NCBI GenBank assembly: GCA_007118445.1
Contig: SKRP01000301.1
Span: forward strand, 1 to 15,301
DNA from: Natronohydrobacter sp.
GTDB taxonomy: Bacteria; Pseudomonadota; Alphaproteobacteria; Rhodobacterales; Rhodobacteraceae
Length of the DNA stretch: 15,301 nt
Reading direction: 5' to 3'
The notes under the pieces are model-generated. The model worked only from the letters and a program-made list of their open reading frames with translations. It had not been told where the DNA came from and made no database searches. This document shows positions 6,620 through 13,874 of this stretch, in pieces (position 1 is the first letter of the stretch; every line of letters starts with the position of its first letter). The translations under genes were made by a program, and so were the position numbers.

Positions 6620-8095
6620 TCAGTCCGGCTGAACCATGCGGAAGGGCGTGAACTGAAACCCCACATCAGATGGCATGCTGTGACCTGTGCGCGAGATATT
6701 GCGCAGAACCCTTGTGCCCGGTCCGGTTCCATCAGTCACCCAGGGCTCCCAGCCCATGCGGCCATTGTCATAGGGAAACAGCGCCAGACCATTGCCCAGT
6801 GAGGTCATGGATGCACGCAGATCGTCATGGATCCAGCTCAGCTCCGGAAAGCGCCTGACCCTGCGCGTTCCTTCGCGTGTGCCATCGCTGACCCAGAGCG
6901 CATAATGCTGATGGGACTCGTGATATTGCCAGAACACCACCCGACCATCGCCCAGCGCGCGCATATGCTCGGCGCGGTAGTGCGCCTCGACCCGGCGCAC
7001 GACCTGCGTGCCCTCGGCCGTGCCATCCGTCACCCAGAGCCGTATCTCGCCCGAGGGCAGCTCTGCGCTGAACAGAACACGGCCATCACCGATCGGCGTG
7101 AAACCCGCAGGGTTGCGCGGGCGGCGCCGATGCTCGGGATCGGTAAAGATCCGCGTGCCTGCCGCAGTCCCGTCCGTGATCCACAACTCGCCATCGCCGG
7201 TCGTGAACATTGCCTGCCCGTCACCCAGCGCTGTGATATGCGCGGGCCGCAGGTCGCTGGCCTCGGCATCATGCTGCGTCAGCATGGTCGTGCCCTGCCT
7301 TGTGCCATCAGTTGCCCAGAGCTGCTCGCCATGCACGCCATCATCCGCGACGAACACAACCAGACCCTCGGCGATCCTGGTCAGCCGGTTGGGGGAACTG
7401 TTGTTGCTGTCTCCGGTCAGGTTGATCACTGGCCTTGTGCCTGCGCGCGTGCCATCCGTCCCCCAGATCTCGCGCCCGCGTCTGCCATCATTGACGACAA
7501 ACAGCACAACGCCGCTGCGCAGCTGCGTGAAACTGCCCGGGTAATGCGCCGAAGTCGGTGCGTCGAAAGACCGCAGCAGTATCGTGCCGTCGCGCGTGCC
7601 GTCGCTGACCCAGACCGCCTGCATCCAGCGGTTGCGATAGAAGCTGGTGCGGAACACATAGCGGCCATCCCCGGTCGCGGTGAACAATCCCGGTGAATTG
7701 TGCCGCGACGGCATCCGCCAGACCAGCTCGGTGCCCGGGCGCGTGCCATCCGTGATGTAGGGCGCGCGCGGAAAAGAGCTCGCCGCGAAAGGCGGATTGG
7801 CATTGAACGCCACGCGCCCATCGCCGAGATCGGTATAGGCACCGGGGCGGGAATCGCGCTCGCCCCGGCCAAGCCTGCGCAAGAGCCCGGTGCCCGCGCG
7901 CGTGCCATCCGTGATCCATGGCTCGCAGCCTATGTTGTCATGGCAGGCCGTGAATATGACGCGCTGACTGCTATTCTCTGCGCTTGCTGGTGCAGGCGCT
8001 GTGCGATCCACGGCATGGACAGGCCCGGATAAGGCCATAAACGCCGTCACCAGACTGGCCCGCAAGACCAATGCAGATGGGGAAACAAGTTTCAT
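6620..8095 (-). CDS. Secreted protein with nine TDGTxxGT repeats (ELWxTDGT/hyalin-like repeat family)
   Basis: The protein is 491 residues. It starts with a signal peptide of about 28 residues (basic MKL, hydrophobic stretch, cleavage after VHA), so it should be exported. The mature part consists of nine repeats of roughly 40-50 residues. Each begins with an aromatic or Trp residue two places before [TS]DGTxxGT and usually ends with LGDGRVxF. Such ELW-TDGT repeats occur in secreted or surface proteins of bacteria and are thought to build beta-propeller-like folds; no enzymatic role is visible. The mature protein has only two cysteines, close together in CHDNIGC, which could form a disulfide. 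I chose ATG 8095 rather than the much longer open frame because CGGAG lies six to seven bases upstream and a signal peptide starts there. The cargo, ligand and role are unknown. Confidence 0.85.
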   Translation of the reverse strand: MKLVSPSALVLRASLVTAFMALSGPVHAVDRTAPAPASAENSSQRVIFTACHDNIGCEPWITDGTRAGTGLLRRLGRGERDSRPGAYTDLGDGRVAFNANPPFAASSFPRAPYITDGTRPGTELVWRMPSRHNSPGLFTATGDGRYVFRTSFYRNRWMQAVWVSDGTRDGTILLRSFDAPTSAHYPGSFTQLRSGVVLFVVNDGRRGREIWGTDGTRAGTRPVINLTGDSNNSSPNRLTRIAEGLVVFVADDGVHGEQLWATDGTRQGTTMLTQHDAEASDLRPAHITALGDGQAMFTTGDGELWITDGTAAGTRIFTDPEHRRRPRNPAGFTPIGDGRVLFSAELPSGEIRLWVTDGTAEGTQVVRRVEAHYRAEHMRALGDGRVVFWQYHESHQHYALWVSDGTREGTRRVRRFPELSWIHDDLRASMTSLGNGLALFPYDNGRMGWEPWVTDGTGPGTRVLRNISRTGHSMPSDVGFQFTPFRMVQPD

Positions 8096-8207
8096 CGTGA
8101 ACTCCGCTGTTTGATGCGCCGTTGCGGCGCGGTCCGGGGCCAGAGTGCTGCCCTGCATATTATATCGCGCCCCGTTGCCGCCGGCCTTGCGCCGGGTCAA
8201 ACCGGCG
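8093..8207 (-). repeat. Leader duplication, copy A (upstream of intact TDGT-repeat gene)
   Basis: This stretch is the partner of the leader at 6447-6567. It contains the ribosome binding site, a perfect TATAAT, and a small hairpin CGCCGG-GTCAAA-CCGGCG at 8190-8207 that is interrupted by extra bases in the other copy. Conservation over non-coding bases suggests a recent duplication rather than selection on its own. Confidence 0.75.
8159..8164 (-). promoter_or_regulatory. Candidate -10 box (TATAAT) of the TDGT-repeat gene
   Basis: On the - strand the sequence reads GCGATATAATATGC, containing a perfect TATAAT about 63 bases before the start codon in otherwise GC-rich DNA. I see no convincing -35 hexamer at 16-18 bases; a TTGACC lies at 8195-8200 but the spacing (30 bases) is too long. 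The element is therefore a candidate only. Confidence 0.4.
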
Positions 8208-8539
8208 AGAATCATGGCGGGGGACAGCGCCTGCCGACAGCGGCGGGCCCGCGCCGCCACAACCAGGAGAAAACCTGTGACGCGACGCGGGTGGCGCTCT
8301 TGGTTGCGAAGCATATCGCGCGCCAGAGACTTGCCGCATGCCGTCGGTCGCCCTGACCGCTGGCCCGCGTGCATGAAAGTCGCGGGAAACAGCGCGCCAA
8401 GGCGGCCCTGAGCAAGACCGCTCCCGGACCCGGCCAATCGGGTTTCTGGAGTGCAGGACCCTGCACAAGATCAAGTCGCAGGGGTTTGTGGCGGGAAAAA
8501 CCGGCCCTGCAGCGCGGCACGATCCCAAGCACCGGGCCA
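8208..8539. other. Gene-free stretch between the TDGT-repeat gene and putR
   Basis: Roughly 330 bases with no supported gene. Frames here are open on both strands because of GC bias, but none has a ribosome binding site with recognisable protein features. A 16-base imperfect palindrome GTGCAGGACCCTGCAC lies at 8451-8466; its meaning is unknown. Confidence 0.5.
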
Positions 8540-8556
8540 GCGACCGGAGGGGTCGC
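8540..8556 (-). terminator. Hairpin after putR, possible terminator
   Basis: GCGACC, five bases, GGTCGC forms a six-base-pair GC-rich stem located 15 bases after the putR stop codon on the - strand. There is no T-run after it, so intrinsic termination is uncertain. Confidence 0.35.
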
Positions 8557-8571
8557 ATTCCGGTGCAGGTT

Positions 8572-9042
8572 TTACAGGGCAGACTGCGCGCCGGTCTCCT
8601 TGACGGCCTCCATTACCACATGGGTTGAGGTCGATGTGATATGTGGCAGGCCTGAGATATGCTCGGCAAGCACCCGGCGATAGGCGGCGATGTCGCGACT
8701 GCGCACCTTCAGCAGATAATCGAACGCCCCTGCGATCAGATGGCATTCCTCGATCTCGGGCACTTTGCGCGCGGCCTCGTTAAAGGCGCGCAGGGCCGCC
8801 TCGCGTGTGTCCGAGAGCTTGATCTCGACAAAGGCGATATGCGCGGCATCGATCTGATGCGGGTCGATCATGGCGCGGTAGCCTGTGATCACGCGCTGTT
8901 CCTCCAGCCGTTTCAGCCGTGCCTGGGTGGGCGATTTGGTCAGGCCGATCCGGTCGGCCAGATCGGTGATGCTCATGCGGCCATTCACGGACAGATACCG
9001 CAGAATGGCATGGTCGAACGTATCGAGCTTGGCGCGGTTCAT
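8572..9042 (-). CDS. putR: Lrp/AsnC family regulator, probable proline-catabolism activator
   Basis: The 156-residue protein has the two-part Lrp/AsnC layout. An N-terminal winged helix-turn-helix (about residues 5-55, with ITDLADRIGLTKSPTQARLKR as its recognition region) is followed by a ligand-binding RAM domain (about residues 65-145). It is transcribed away from putA with only 115 bases between the start codons. In Rhodobacter and Agrobacterium an Lrp-type protein, PutR, is encoded in this arrangement and activates putA in response to proline; the assignment here rests on family plus position. Longer open frames extend upstream across putA, but ATG 9042 fits the family start (MNRAKLDTFDHAILRYL), with AAAGGA 11 bases before it. 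The length is standard. Confidence 0.9.
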   Translation of the reverse strand: MNRAKLDTFDHAILRYLSVNGRMSITDLADRIGLTKSPTQARLKRLEEQRVITGYRAMIDPHQIDAAHIAFVEIKLSDTREAALRAFNEAARKVPEIEECHLIAGAFDYLLKVRSRDIAAYRRVLAEHISGLPHITSTSTHVVMEAVKETGAQSAL

Positions 9043-9157
9043 TTGGCTGCAATTCCTTTGAAACTCGGGCGTCAGACCTGAACTTTGCGGGAAATCGGGA
9101 TGCATGCAACAGGGATTTCTGCGATTATCAGAGTATCGTCCTGAACAGAGGTCCACC
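9043..9157. promoter_or_regulatory. Divergent putR-putA control region
   Basis: The 115 bases between the two start codons must hold both promoters and the PutR binding sites. An Lrp-like imperfect dyad, CAGGGATTTCTG (CAG-N6-CTG), lies at about 9109-9120 and an AT-richer segment, GATTATCAGAGTATC, follows. The putA ribosome binding site AGAGG lies at 9147-9151. I cannot define the -35/-10 boxes with confidence. Confidence 0.45.
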
Positions 9158-12100
9158 ATGTCCCATCTCCTGCCCCCTGCGATCAGCCATGACATCCTGC
9201 GCGATGAAGCGGCCGTGATGGCAGATGCCACGCGACAGGCCGCGCTTGATGACACTGCGCGCAACGTGATCACGGCGCGGGCCACAGCGCTGGTCGAGGA
9301 TATCCGCAACAGCGACAAGCCTGGGCTGATGGAAGTGTTTCTGGCCGAATACGGCCTGTCCACCGAGGAAGGCATCGCGCTGATGTGTCTGGCCGAAGCG
9401 CTGTTGCGCGTGCCGGATGCGGCGACCATCGACGATCTGATCGAGGACAAGATCGCGCCCTCGGACTGGGGCCGGCATCTGGGGCGGTCATCGTCATCCC
9501 TGGTCAATGCCTCGACCTGGGCGCTGATGCTGACCGGCAAGGTGCTCGATGAGCGCAGCCACAGCGCCGCTGCCACGCTGCGCGGCGCGGTCAAGCGGCT
9601 GGGCGAGCCGGTGATCCGCACAGCCGTCGGGCGCGCGATGAAGGAAATGGGCCGGCAATTCGTGCTGGGCGAGACCATCGACGCGGCCATGACCCGCGCC
9701 GCCGCGATGGAGGCCAGGGGCTACAGCTATTCCTATGACATGCTGGGCGAGGCCGCGCGCACCCGCGCTGATGCGGCGCGCTATCACACGGCCTATGCGA
9801 AGGCGATCCGCGCCATTGGCGCGCGCGCGGGCGGTAATGACATCCGCACCAATCCCGGCATTTCGGTCAAGCTCTCGGCGCTGCATCCGCGCTATGAGCT
9901 GGGCCAGCGCGACCGTGTGCTGCGCGAACTTGTGCCGCGCGTGCGCGAACTGGCGCGGCTGGCTTCGGCCTTTGGGCTGGGCTTCAATATCGACGCGGAA
10001 GAGGCTGACCGTCTGGCGCTGTCGCTGGAAGTGATCGATGCCGTGCTGAAGGACAGCGCGCTTGAGGGTTGGGACGGGTTCGGCGTGGTGGTGCAGGCCT
10101 ACGGTCCGCGCGCAGGCGATGTGATCGACTGGCTGGGTCAGCGTGCCGAGGCGCTCGACCGCAAGCTGATGGTGCGGCTGGTCAAAGGGGCCTATTGGGA
10201 CACCGAAATCAAACGCGCGCAGGTGCTGGGGCTGGAGGGCTTTCCGGTCCTGACCCAGAAGGTCGGAACCGATGTGCATTACATCGCCTGCGCGCGCAAC
10301 TTGCTGGAACGCCGCGCGCGGCTTTATCCGCAATTTGCCACCCATAACGCGCATACCGTCGCGGCGGTGCTGCATATGGCCGAGGAAATGGGCGTCAGCG
10401 CGCTGGATTACGAATTCCAGCGCCTGCATGGCATGGGCGAGGCGCTGCATGATCTGGTGCTGACACGCGAAGGCACGCGCTGCCGGATCTATGCGCCTGT
10501 GGGGGCGCATAAGGATCTGCTGGCCTATCTGGTCCGCCGCCTGCTGGAAAACGGCGCGAATTCGTCTTTCGTGAACCAGATCGTGGATGAGGATGTGCCT
10601 GCGGCTGAAGTCGCGGCCTGCCCGTTTGCTGCGCTCAAGGCGCTGCCGCAAGGCGTGAACCCGAAAATCGCCACTGGGCCGGAGCTGTTCGGCAAGGGGC
10701 GGCGCAATGCGCGGGGCTGGGATATCACTGATGCGCGCGATCTTGATGCGATTGCGCAAGCGCGTGACCCGTGGCGCGGGGCGCAGTTTGACGCGGGCCC
10801 CCTGATTGCAGGCGCGGCCGCTGGCGCAAAACCCTATGAGGCCCGCAACCCCGCCGACCCGGCAGACCGGATCGGGCATGTGGCCCCGGCCAATGAGTCT
10901 GACATCGCCACAGCCCTGACTGCCGCGCAGCCCTGGTCCGCCGATGTCAGCCTGCGCGCGCAGGTGCTGCTGCGCGCCGCTGACCTTTATGAGGCGCATT
11001 TCGGCGAATTCTTCGCGATCCTTGCGCGCGAGGCCGGGAAAACCCCGCTTGATGCGATCGGCGAATTGCGCGAGGCGGTGGATTTCCTGCGCTATTACGC
11101 GACCGAGGCCGGAAAGCTCAAAACCCCGGCGCGCGGGGTGTTCACCTGCATCAGCCCGTGGAATTTCCCGCTGGCGATCTTCACTGGCCAGATCGCGGGC
11201 GCGCTGGCCGCAGGCAATGGTGTGTTGGCCAAACCTGCCGAACAGACCCCGCTCATCGCGCATCTGGCCACACGCCTGCTGCATGAGGCCGGTGTCCCGC
11301 GCGAGGTGCTGCAATTGCTGCCGGGTGACGGCGCGACAGTGGGCGCGGCGCTGACGTCTGACCCGCGTGTCGCGGGCGTGGCCTTTACCGGCTCGACCGA
11401 AACCGCGCTGCGCATCCGCCGCGCCATGGTGCAGCATATGGCCCCCGGCGCGCCGCTGATCGCCGAAACCGGCGGGCTGAATGCGATGATCGTGGACAGC
11501 ACCGCGCTGCCCGAACAGGCGGTGCGCGATGTGCTGGCGTCAAGCTTCCAGTCTGCCGGGCAACGCTGTTCGGCGCTGCGCTGTCTCTATGTGCAGGAAG
11601 ATATCGCGCCCGAGTTCCGCAAGATGCTGTTCGGCGCAATGGATGAATTGCGGCTGGGCAACCCCTGGGAGTATGCCACCGATGTCGGCCCGGTGATCGA
11701 CGAGGCGGCACGCCAGCAGATCGCAGACTATGTTGACAAGGCCCGCGCCGAGGGCCGGGTGCTGCATGAACTGCAAGGCCCAGAGAGCGGAATTTTCGTG
11801 CCGCCTGTGGTGATCTCGGTGCCCGGCATCAAAGCGCTGGAACGCGAAGTGTTCGGCCCGGTGCTGCATCTGGCGACCTTCAAGTCAGGCGAGATCGACA
11901 AGGTGATCGATACGATCAATGCCACGGGCTACGGGCTGACCTTCGGGCTGCACACACGGATCGATGCGCGCGTGCAGCATGTGGTCGAGCGTGTCGCGGC
12001 GGGCAATGTCTATGTCAATCGCAACCAGATCGGGGCTATTGTCGGCAGCCAGCCCTTTGGCGGCGAGGGGCTGTCGGGCACAGGCCCCAAGGCTGGCGGG

Positions 12101-12541
12101 CCGCATTACCTGCAGCGTTTCGCCGCAAGCGCGGAACAACCCGGTAACGCCCCGGCCGCGACGCAGGACATGCCCGGACCGACCGGCGAATCGAACCGCC
12201 TGCGCCATGTGCTGCGCGCGCCGCTCCTGTGTCTGGGACCAGACCGCGAAGCCGCAGAGGCGCAGCGCGCGGCTGTGCTGGCACTGGGTGGAAAGGCAGA
12301 AATAGCCGAGCGCCTGCCAGAGCCCCCGGAGGCGCTGGCGCGCTACTCTGGTGTGCTCTACTGGGGCAGCGAGGATCAGGCACGCGCATTGGCGCAGGTT
12401 CTGGCCGCGCGGGACGGGCCGATCCTGCCGCTGATCACCGGACGCCCGGATGCGGCCCATATCTGGCTGGAGCGCCATCTCTGTGTGGACACCACTGCCT
12501 CGGGCGGCAATGCGCAGCTGCTGGCCGCGATGGGCGGATAG
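9158..12541 (+). CDS. putA: Bifunctional proline dehydrogenase / L-glutamate gamma-semialdehyde dehydrogenase PutA
   Basis: PutA oxidises proline to glutamate in two steps: an FAD-dependent proline dehydrogenase and an NAD-dependent aldehyde dehydrogenase, with channelling of the intermediate. The 1,127-residue protein has an N-terminal helical arm, then the PRODH barrel (NPGISVKLSALHPRYE, VRLVKGAYWD, FATHNAHT, GAHKDLLAYLVRRLLENG; up to about residue 490). The dehydrogenase half has SPWNFPLAIFTGQ, FTGSTETAL, the catalytic base in AETGG (Glu770) and the nucleophile in GQRCSALR (Cys804). About 110 C-terminal residues form an extra domain. It lacks the ribbon-helix-helix DNA-binding domain of enterobacterial PutA, so it is not expected to repress itself. 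This agrees with the adjacent Lrp-type regulator. ATG 9158 is preferred over ATG 9104 because AGAGG lies six bases before it. Confidence 0.97.
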   Translation: MSHLLPPAISHDILRDEAAVMADATRQAALDDTARNVITARATALVEDIRNSDKPGLMEVFLAEYGLSTEEGIALMCLAEALLRVPDAATIDDLIEDKIAPSDWGRHLGRSSSSLVNASTWALMLTGKVLDERSHSAAATLRGAVKRLGEPVIRTAVGRAMKEMGRQFVLGETIDAAMTRAAAMEARGYSYSYDMLGEAARTRADAARYHTAYAKAIRAIGARAGGNDIRTNPGISVKLSALHPRYELGQRDRVLRELVPRVRELARLASAFGLGFNIDAEEADRLALSLEVIDAVLKDSALEGWDGFGVVVQAYGPRAGDVIDWLGQRAEALDRKLMVRLVKGAYWDTEIKRAQVLGLEGFPVLTQKVGTDVHYIACARNLLERRARLYPQFATHNAHTVAAVLHMAEEMGVSALDYEFQRLHGMGEALHDLVLTREGTRCRIYAPVGAHKDLLAYLVRRLLENGANSSFVNQIVDEDVPAAEVAACPFAALKALPQGVNPKIATGPELFGKGRRNARGWDITDARDLDAIAQARDPWRGAQFDAGPLIAGAAAGAKPYEARNPADPADRIGHVAPANESDIATALTAAQPWSADVSLRAQVLLRAADLYEAHFGEFFAILAREAGKTPLDAIGELREAVDFLRYYATEAGKLKTPARGVFTCISPWNFPLAIFTGQIAGALAAGNGVLAKPAEQTPLIAHLATRLLHEAGVPREVLQLLPGDGATVGAALTSDPRVAGVAFTGSTETALRIRRAMVQHMAPGAPLIAETGGLNAMIVDSTALPEQAVRDVLASSFQSAGQRCSALRCLYVQEDIAPEFRKMLFGAMDELRLGNPWEYATDVGPVIDEAARQQIADYVDKARAEGRVLHELQGPESGIFVPPVVISVPGIKALEREVFGPVLHLATFKSGEIDKVIDTINATGYGLTFGLHTRIDARVQHVVERVAAGNVYVNRNQIGAIVGSQPFGGEGLSGTGPKAGGPHYLQRFAASAEQPGNAPAATQDMPGPTGESNRLRHVLRAPLLCLGPDREAAEAQRAAVLALGGKAEIAERLPEPPEALARYSGVLYWGSEDQARALAQVLAARDGPILPLITGRPDAAHIWLERHLCVDTTASGGNAQLLAAMGG

Positions 12542-12654
12542 GCCTGCCTGCGCTTGTCGCACCTTGGGTGGGGCTTGCGCATCACCGCGCACGACCCTGT
12601 GCCAGAGGCTCTGGCCTTGGCCGCTGTCCCGACTATGATGCGCGGTCAGGGCAG

Positions 12655-12673
12655 CCCTGCCCTTTCGGCAGGG
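12655..12673 (+). terminator. Hairpin between putA and the kinase gene
   Basis: CCCTGCC, five bases, GGCAGGG forms a perfect seven-base-pair stem 114 bases after the putA stop and 44 bases before the kinase start. No T-run follows. A second tight inverted repeat, GCCAGAG-G-CTCTGGC, lies at 12601-12615. A TATGAT at 12634-12639 could be the -10 box of a separate kinase promoter, in which case the hairpin would lie in the kinase leader rather than terminate putA. Confidence 0.4.
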
Positions 12674-12717
12674 TCGGTCTGACGATTGCAAGGGGCAGGA
12701 CAAGAAAGGCTGAACTG

Positions 12718-13350
12718 ATGGAGATTTCCGAAACCGACCTGATCGCGCATTTGCTCGATCTGTCGGCGGAACGGCGCATCCTCTGCGCGGTCGCGGGCGC
12801 ACCGGGGTCAGGCAAGACGACACTCGCGCGCGGGCTGGTCGCCGCGTTGAATACCCGCGCGCCGGGCTGCGCCGAAATGGTGCAGATGGACGGGTTTCAC
12901 TTTGACGACCTCTATCTGGAACCGGCCGGGCTGCGGGCGCGCAAGGGGGCACCCGAGACATTCGATGTCGGCGGTTTGCGCCACATGCTGTCACGGCTGC
13001 GCGCGGGCGAGGAAGAGGCGGTCGCCGTGCCGGTATTCGACCGCGAGATCGAGGTCGCGCGGGCCGGGGCGCAGATGGTCCCGCGCGCCGCACGCATCAT
13101 TGTGGTCGAAGGCAACTACCTGCTGCTTGCCCGTCCCCCCTGGGACAGTCTGCGCGCGTTTTTCGATGTCGCGGTGCGGGTGGATGTGCCCGAGGCAATT
13201 CTGCGGGCGCGTCTTGGCGCGCGCTGGCAGGGGCTGGGGCTGAACGTCGATGAGATCGCGGCCAAGGTGGAGGAGAATGACATCCCCAATGGGCGGCTGG
13301 TGCAGAACCACAGCCAGCCGGTTGATTTCCTGCTGCGACAAGACAACTGA
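12718..13350 (+). CDS. P-loop kinase of the nucleoside/nucleotide (uridine/pantothenate/fructose kinase-like) family
   Basis: The 210-residue cytoplasmic protein has a Walker A motif AGAPGSGKTT (residues 26-35), the substrate/base motif MDGFHFDD (57-64) typical of uridine- and pantothenate-kinase-like enzymes, VVEGNYLLL in the middle, and an arginine-rich lid segment (RARLGARWQG). The closing HSQPVDF is characteristic of this sub-group. Members include FrcK of the rhizobial fructose transport operon and proteins annotated as nucleoside/nucleotide kinases. The true substrate is unknown, and no transporter lies beside it to hint at a sugar. The start is supported by AAAGG at 12705-12709, eight bases before the ATG. 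It follows putA by 176 bases on the same strand but probably has its own transcript start. Length and motifs look intact. Confidence 0.85.
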   Translation: MEISETDLIAHLLDLSAERRILCAVAGAPGSGKTTLARGLVAALNTRAPGCAEMVQMDGFHFDDLYLEPAGLRARKGAPETFDVGGLRHMLSRLRAGEEEAVAVPVFDREIEVARAGAQMVPRAARIIVVEGNYLLLARPPWDSLRAFFDVAVRVDVPEAILRARLGARWQGLGLNVDEIAAKVEENDIPNGRLVQNHSQPVDFLLRQDN

Positions 13351-13817
13351 CCGGTCGGAAACGCGGTAGACCACCAATCGGGCTGCGACCAGACGTGTCA
13401 CAGGCGCAGACGGGTGGTGCCTCGGGCTGACCTGCCCTCGGGGAGTTTGCTCAATCTACATTGCTGCGTTCGCGGCGAAATTCACGCCCAATCCTGTTGT
13501 CTGATGCTCCAGCTCCGCAGCAGATTGGCCAGATCGCATCGGTCAACAAGCAGGTCGTCGGCAGTCTGGATGATGCCACACGGCAGCTGGTGCTGTGGCG
13601 CTTTGATGACAACAGCGACAGGCCAGACTCATGGCTTGACAACAAACCGCCCGCCCAAGTGTGGCCCAGGCGCTTGAGCGATCTGAAGCCTCCGCGCCCG
13701 GCGGGCGTTTCCAAGCCGAAACCAGTGATGATCAACCCGCGGCATCAGACAACCAGGCCCAGGGCGGACGGTCATGCTGCCGGACAATATCGCGCCAAGC
13801 CGCCGCTCGCGGCGCAC
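13351..13817. other. Gene-poor stretch between the kinase and the HTH-PBP regulator
   Basis: About 470 bases without a supported gene. A small GC hairpin CGCCC-GGC-GGGCG followed by TTT lies at 13695-13710 and could be a weak terminator. On the - strand a 48-codon frame from 13628 to 13482 has protein-like composition without a start codon and may be a remnant of an older gene. The base composition is less extreme than in the neighbouring genes, which fits decayed or non-coding DNA. Confidence 0.5.
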
Positions 13818-13872
13818 AGGGCATCAGGGCATCAGGGCATCAGGGCATCAGGGCATCAGGGCATCAGGGCAT
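13818..13872. repeat. 8-bp tandem repeat, about 6.9 copies of AGGGCATC
   Basis: Six perfect copies of AGGGCATC occupy 13818-13865 and a seven-base partial copy follows to 13872. The array ends two bases before the stop codon of the regulator gene on the - strand. Perfect copies imply recent slippage or active copy-number change. As the unit is not a multiple of three and lies outside the coding frame, it would not alter the protein unless it expanded into it. Confidence 0.95.
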
Positions 13873-13874
13873 GT

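Noticed and set aside
6827..7696. Open frame on the + strand opposite the TDGT-repeat gene
   Set aside because: The - strand frame has a signal peptide and nine regular repeats; the + strand frame has none and merely mirrors the repeats.
8572..9690. 372-codon extension of the Lrp-type regulator
   Set aside because: The extra N-terminal part is antisense to putA and unlike any Lrp protein; ATG 9042 gives the standard length.
9494..11437. 647-codon open frame on the - strand opposite putA
   Set aside because: Antisense to an unmistakable PutA with catalytic residues; composition is typical of an antisense shadow.
13818..13872. The 8-bp array as a CRISPR array
   Set aside because: Units are directly adjacent with no spacers and are far too short.
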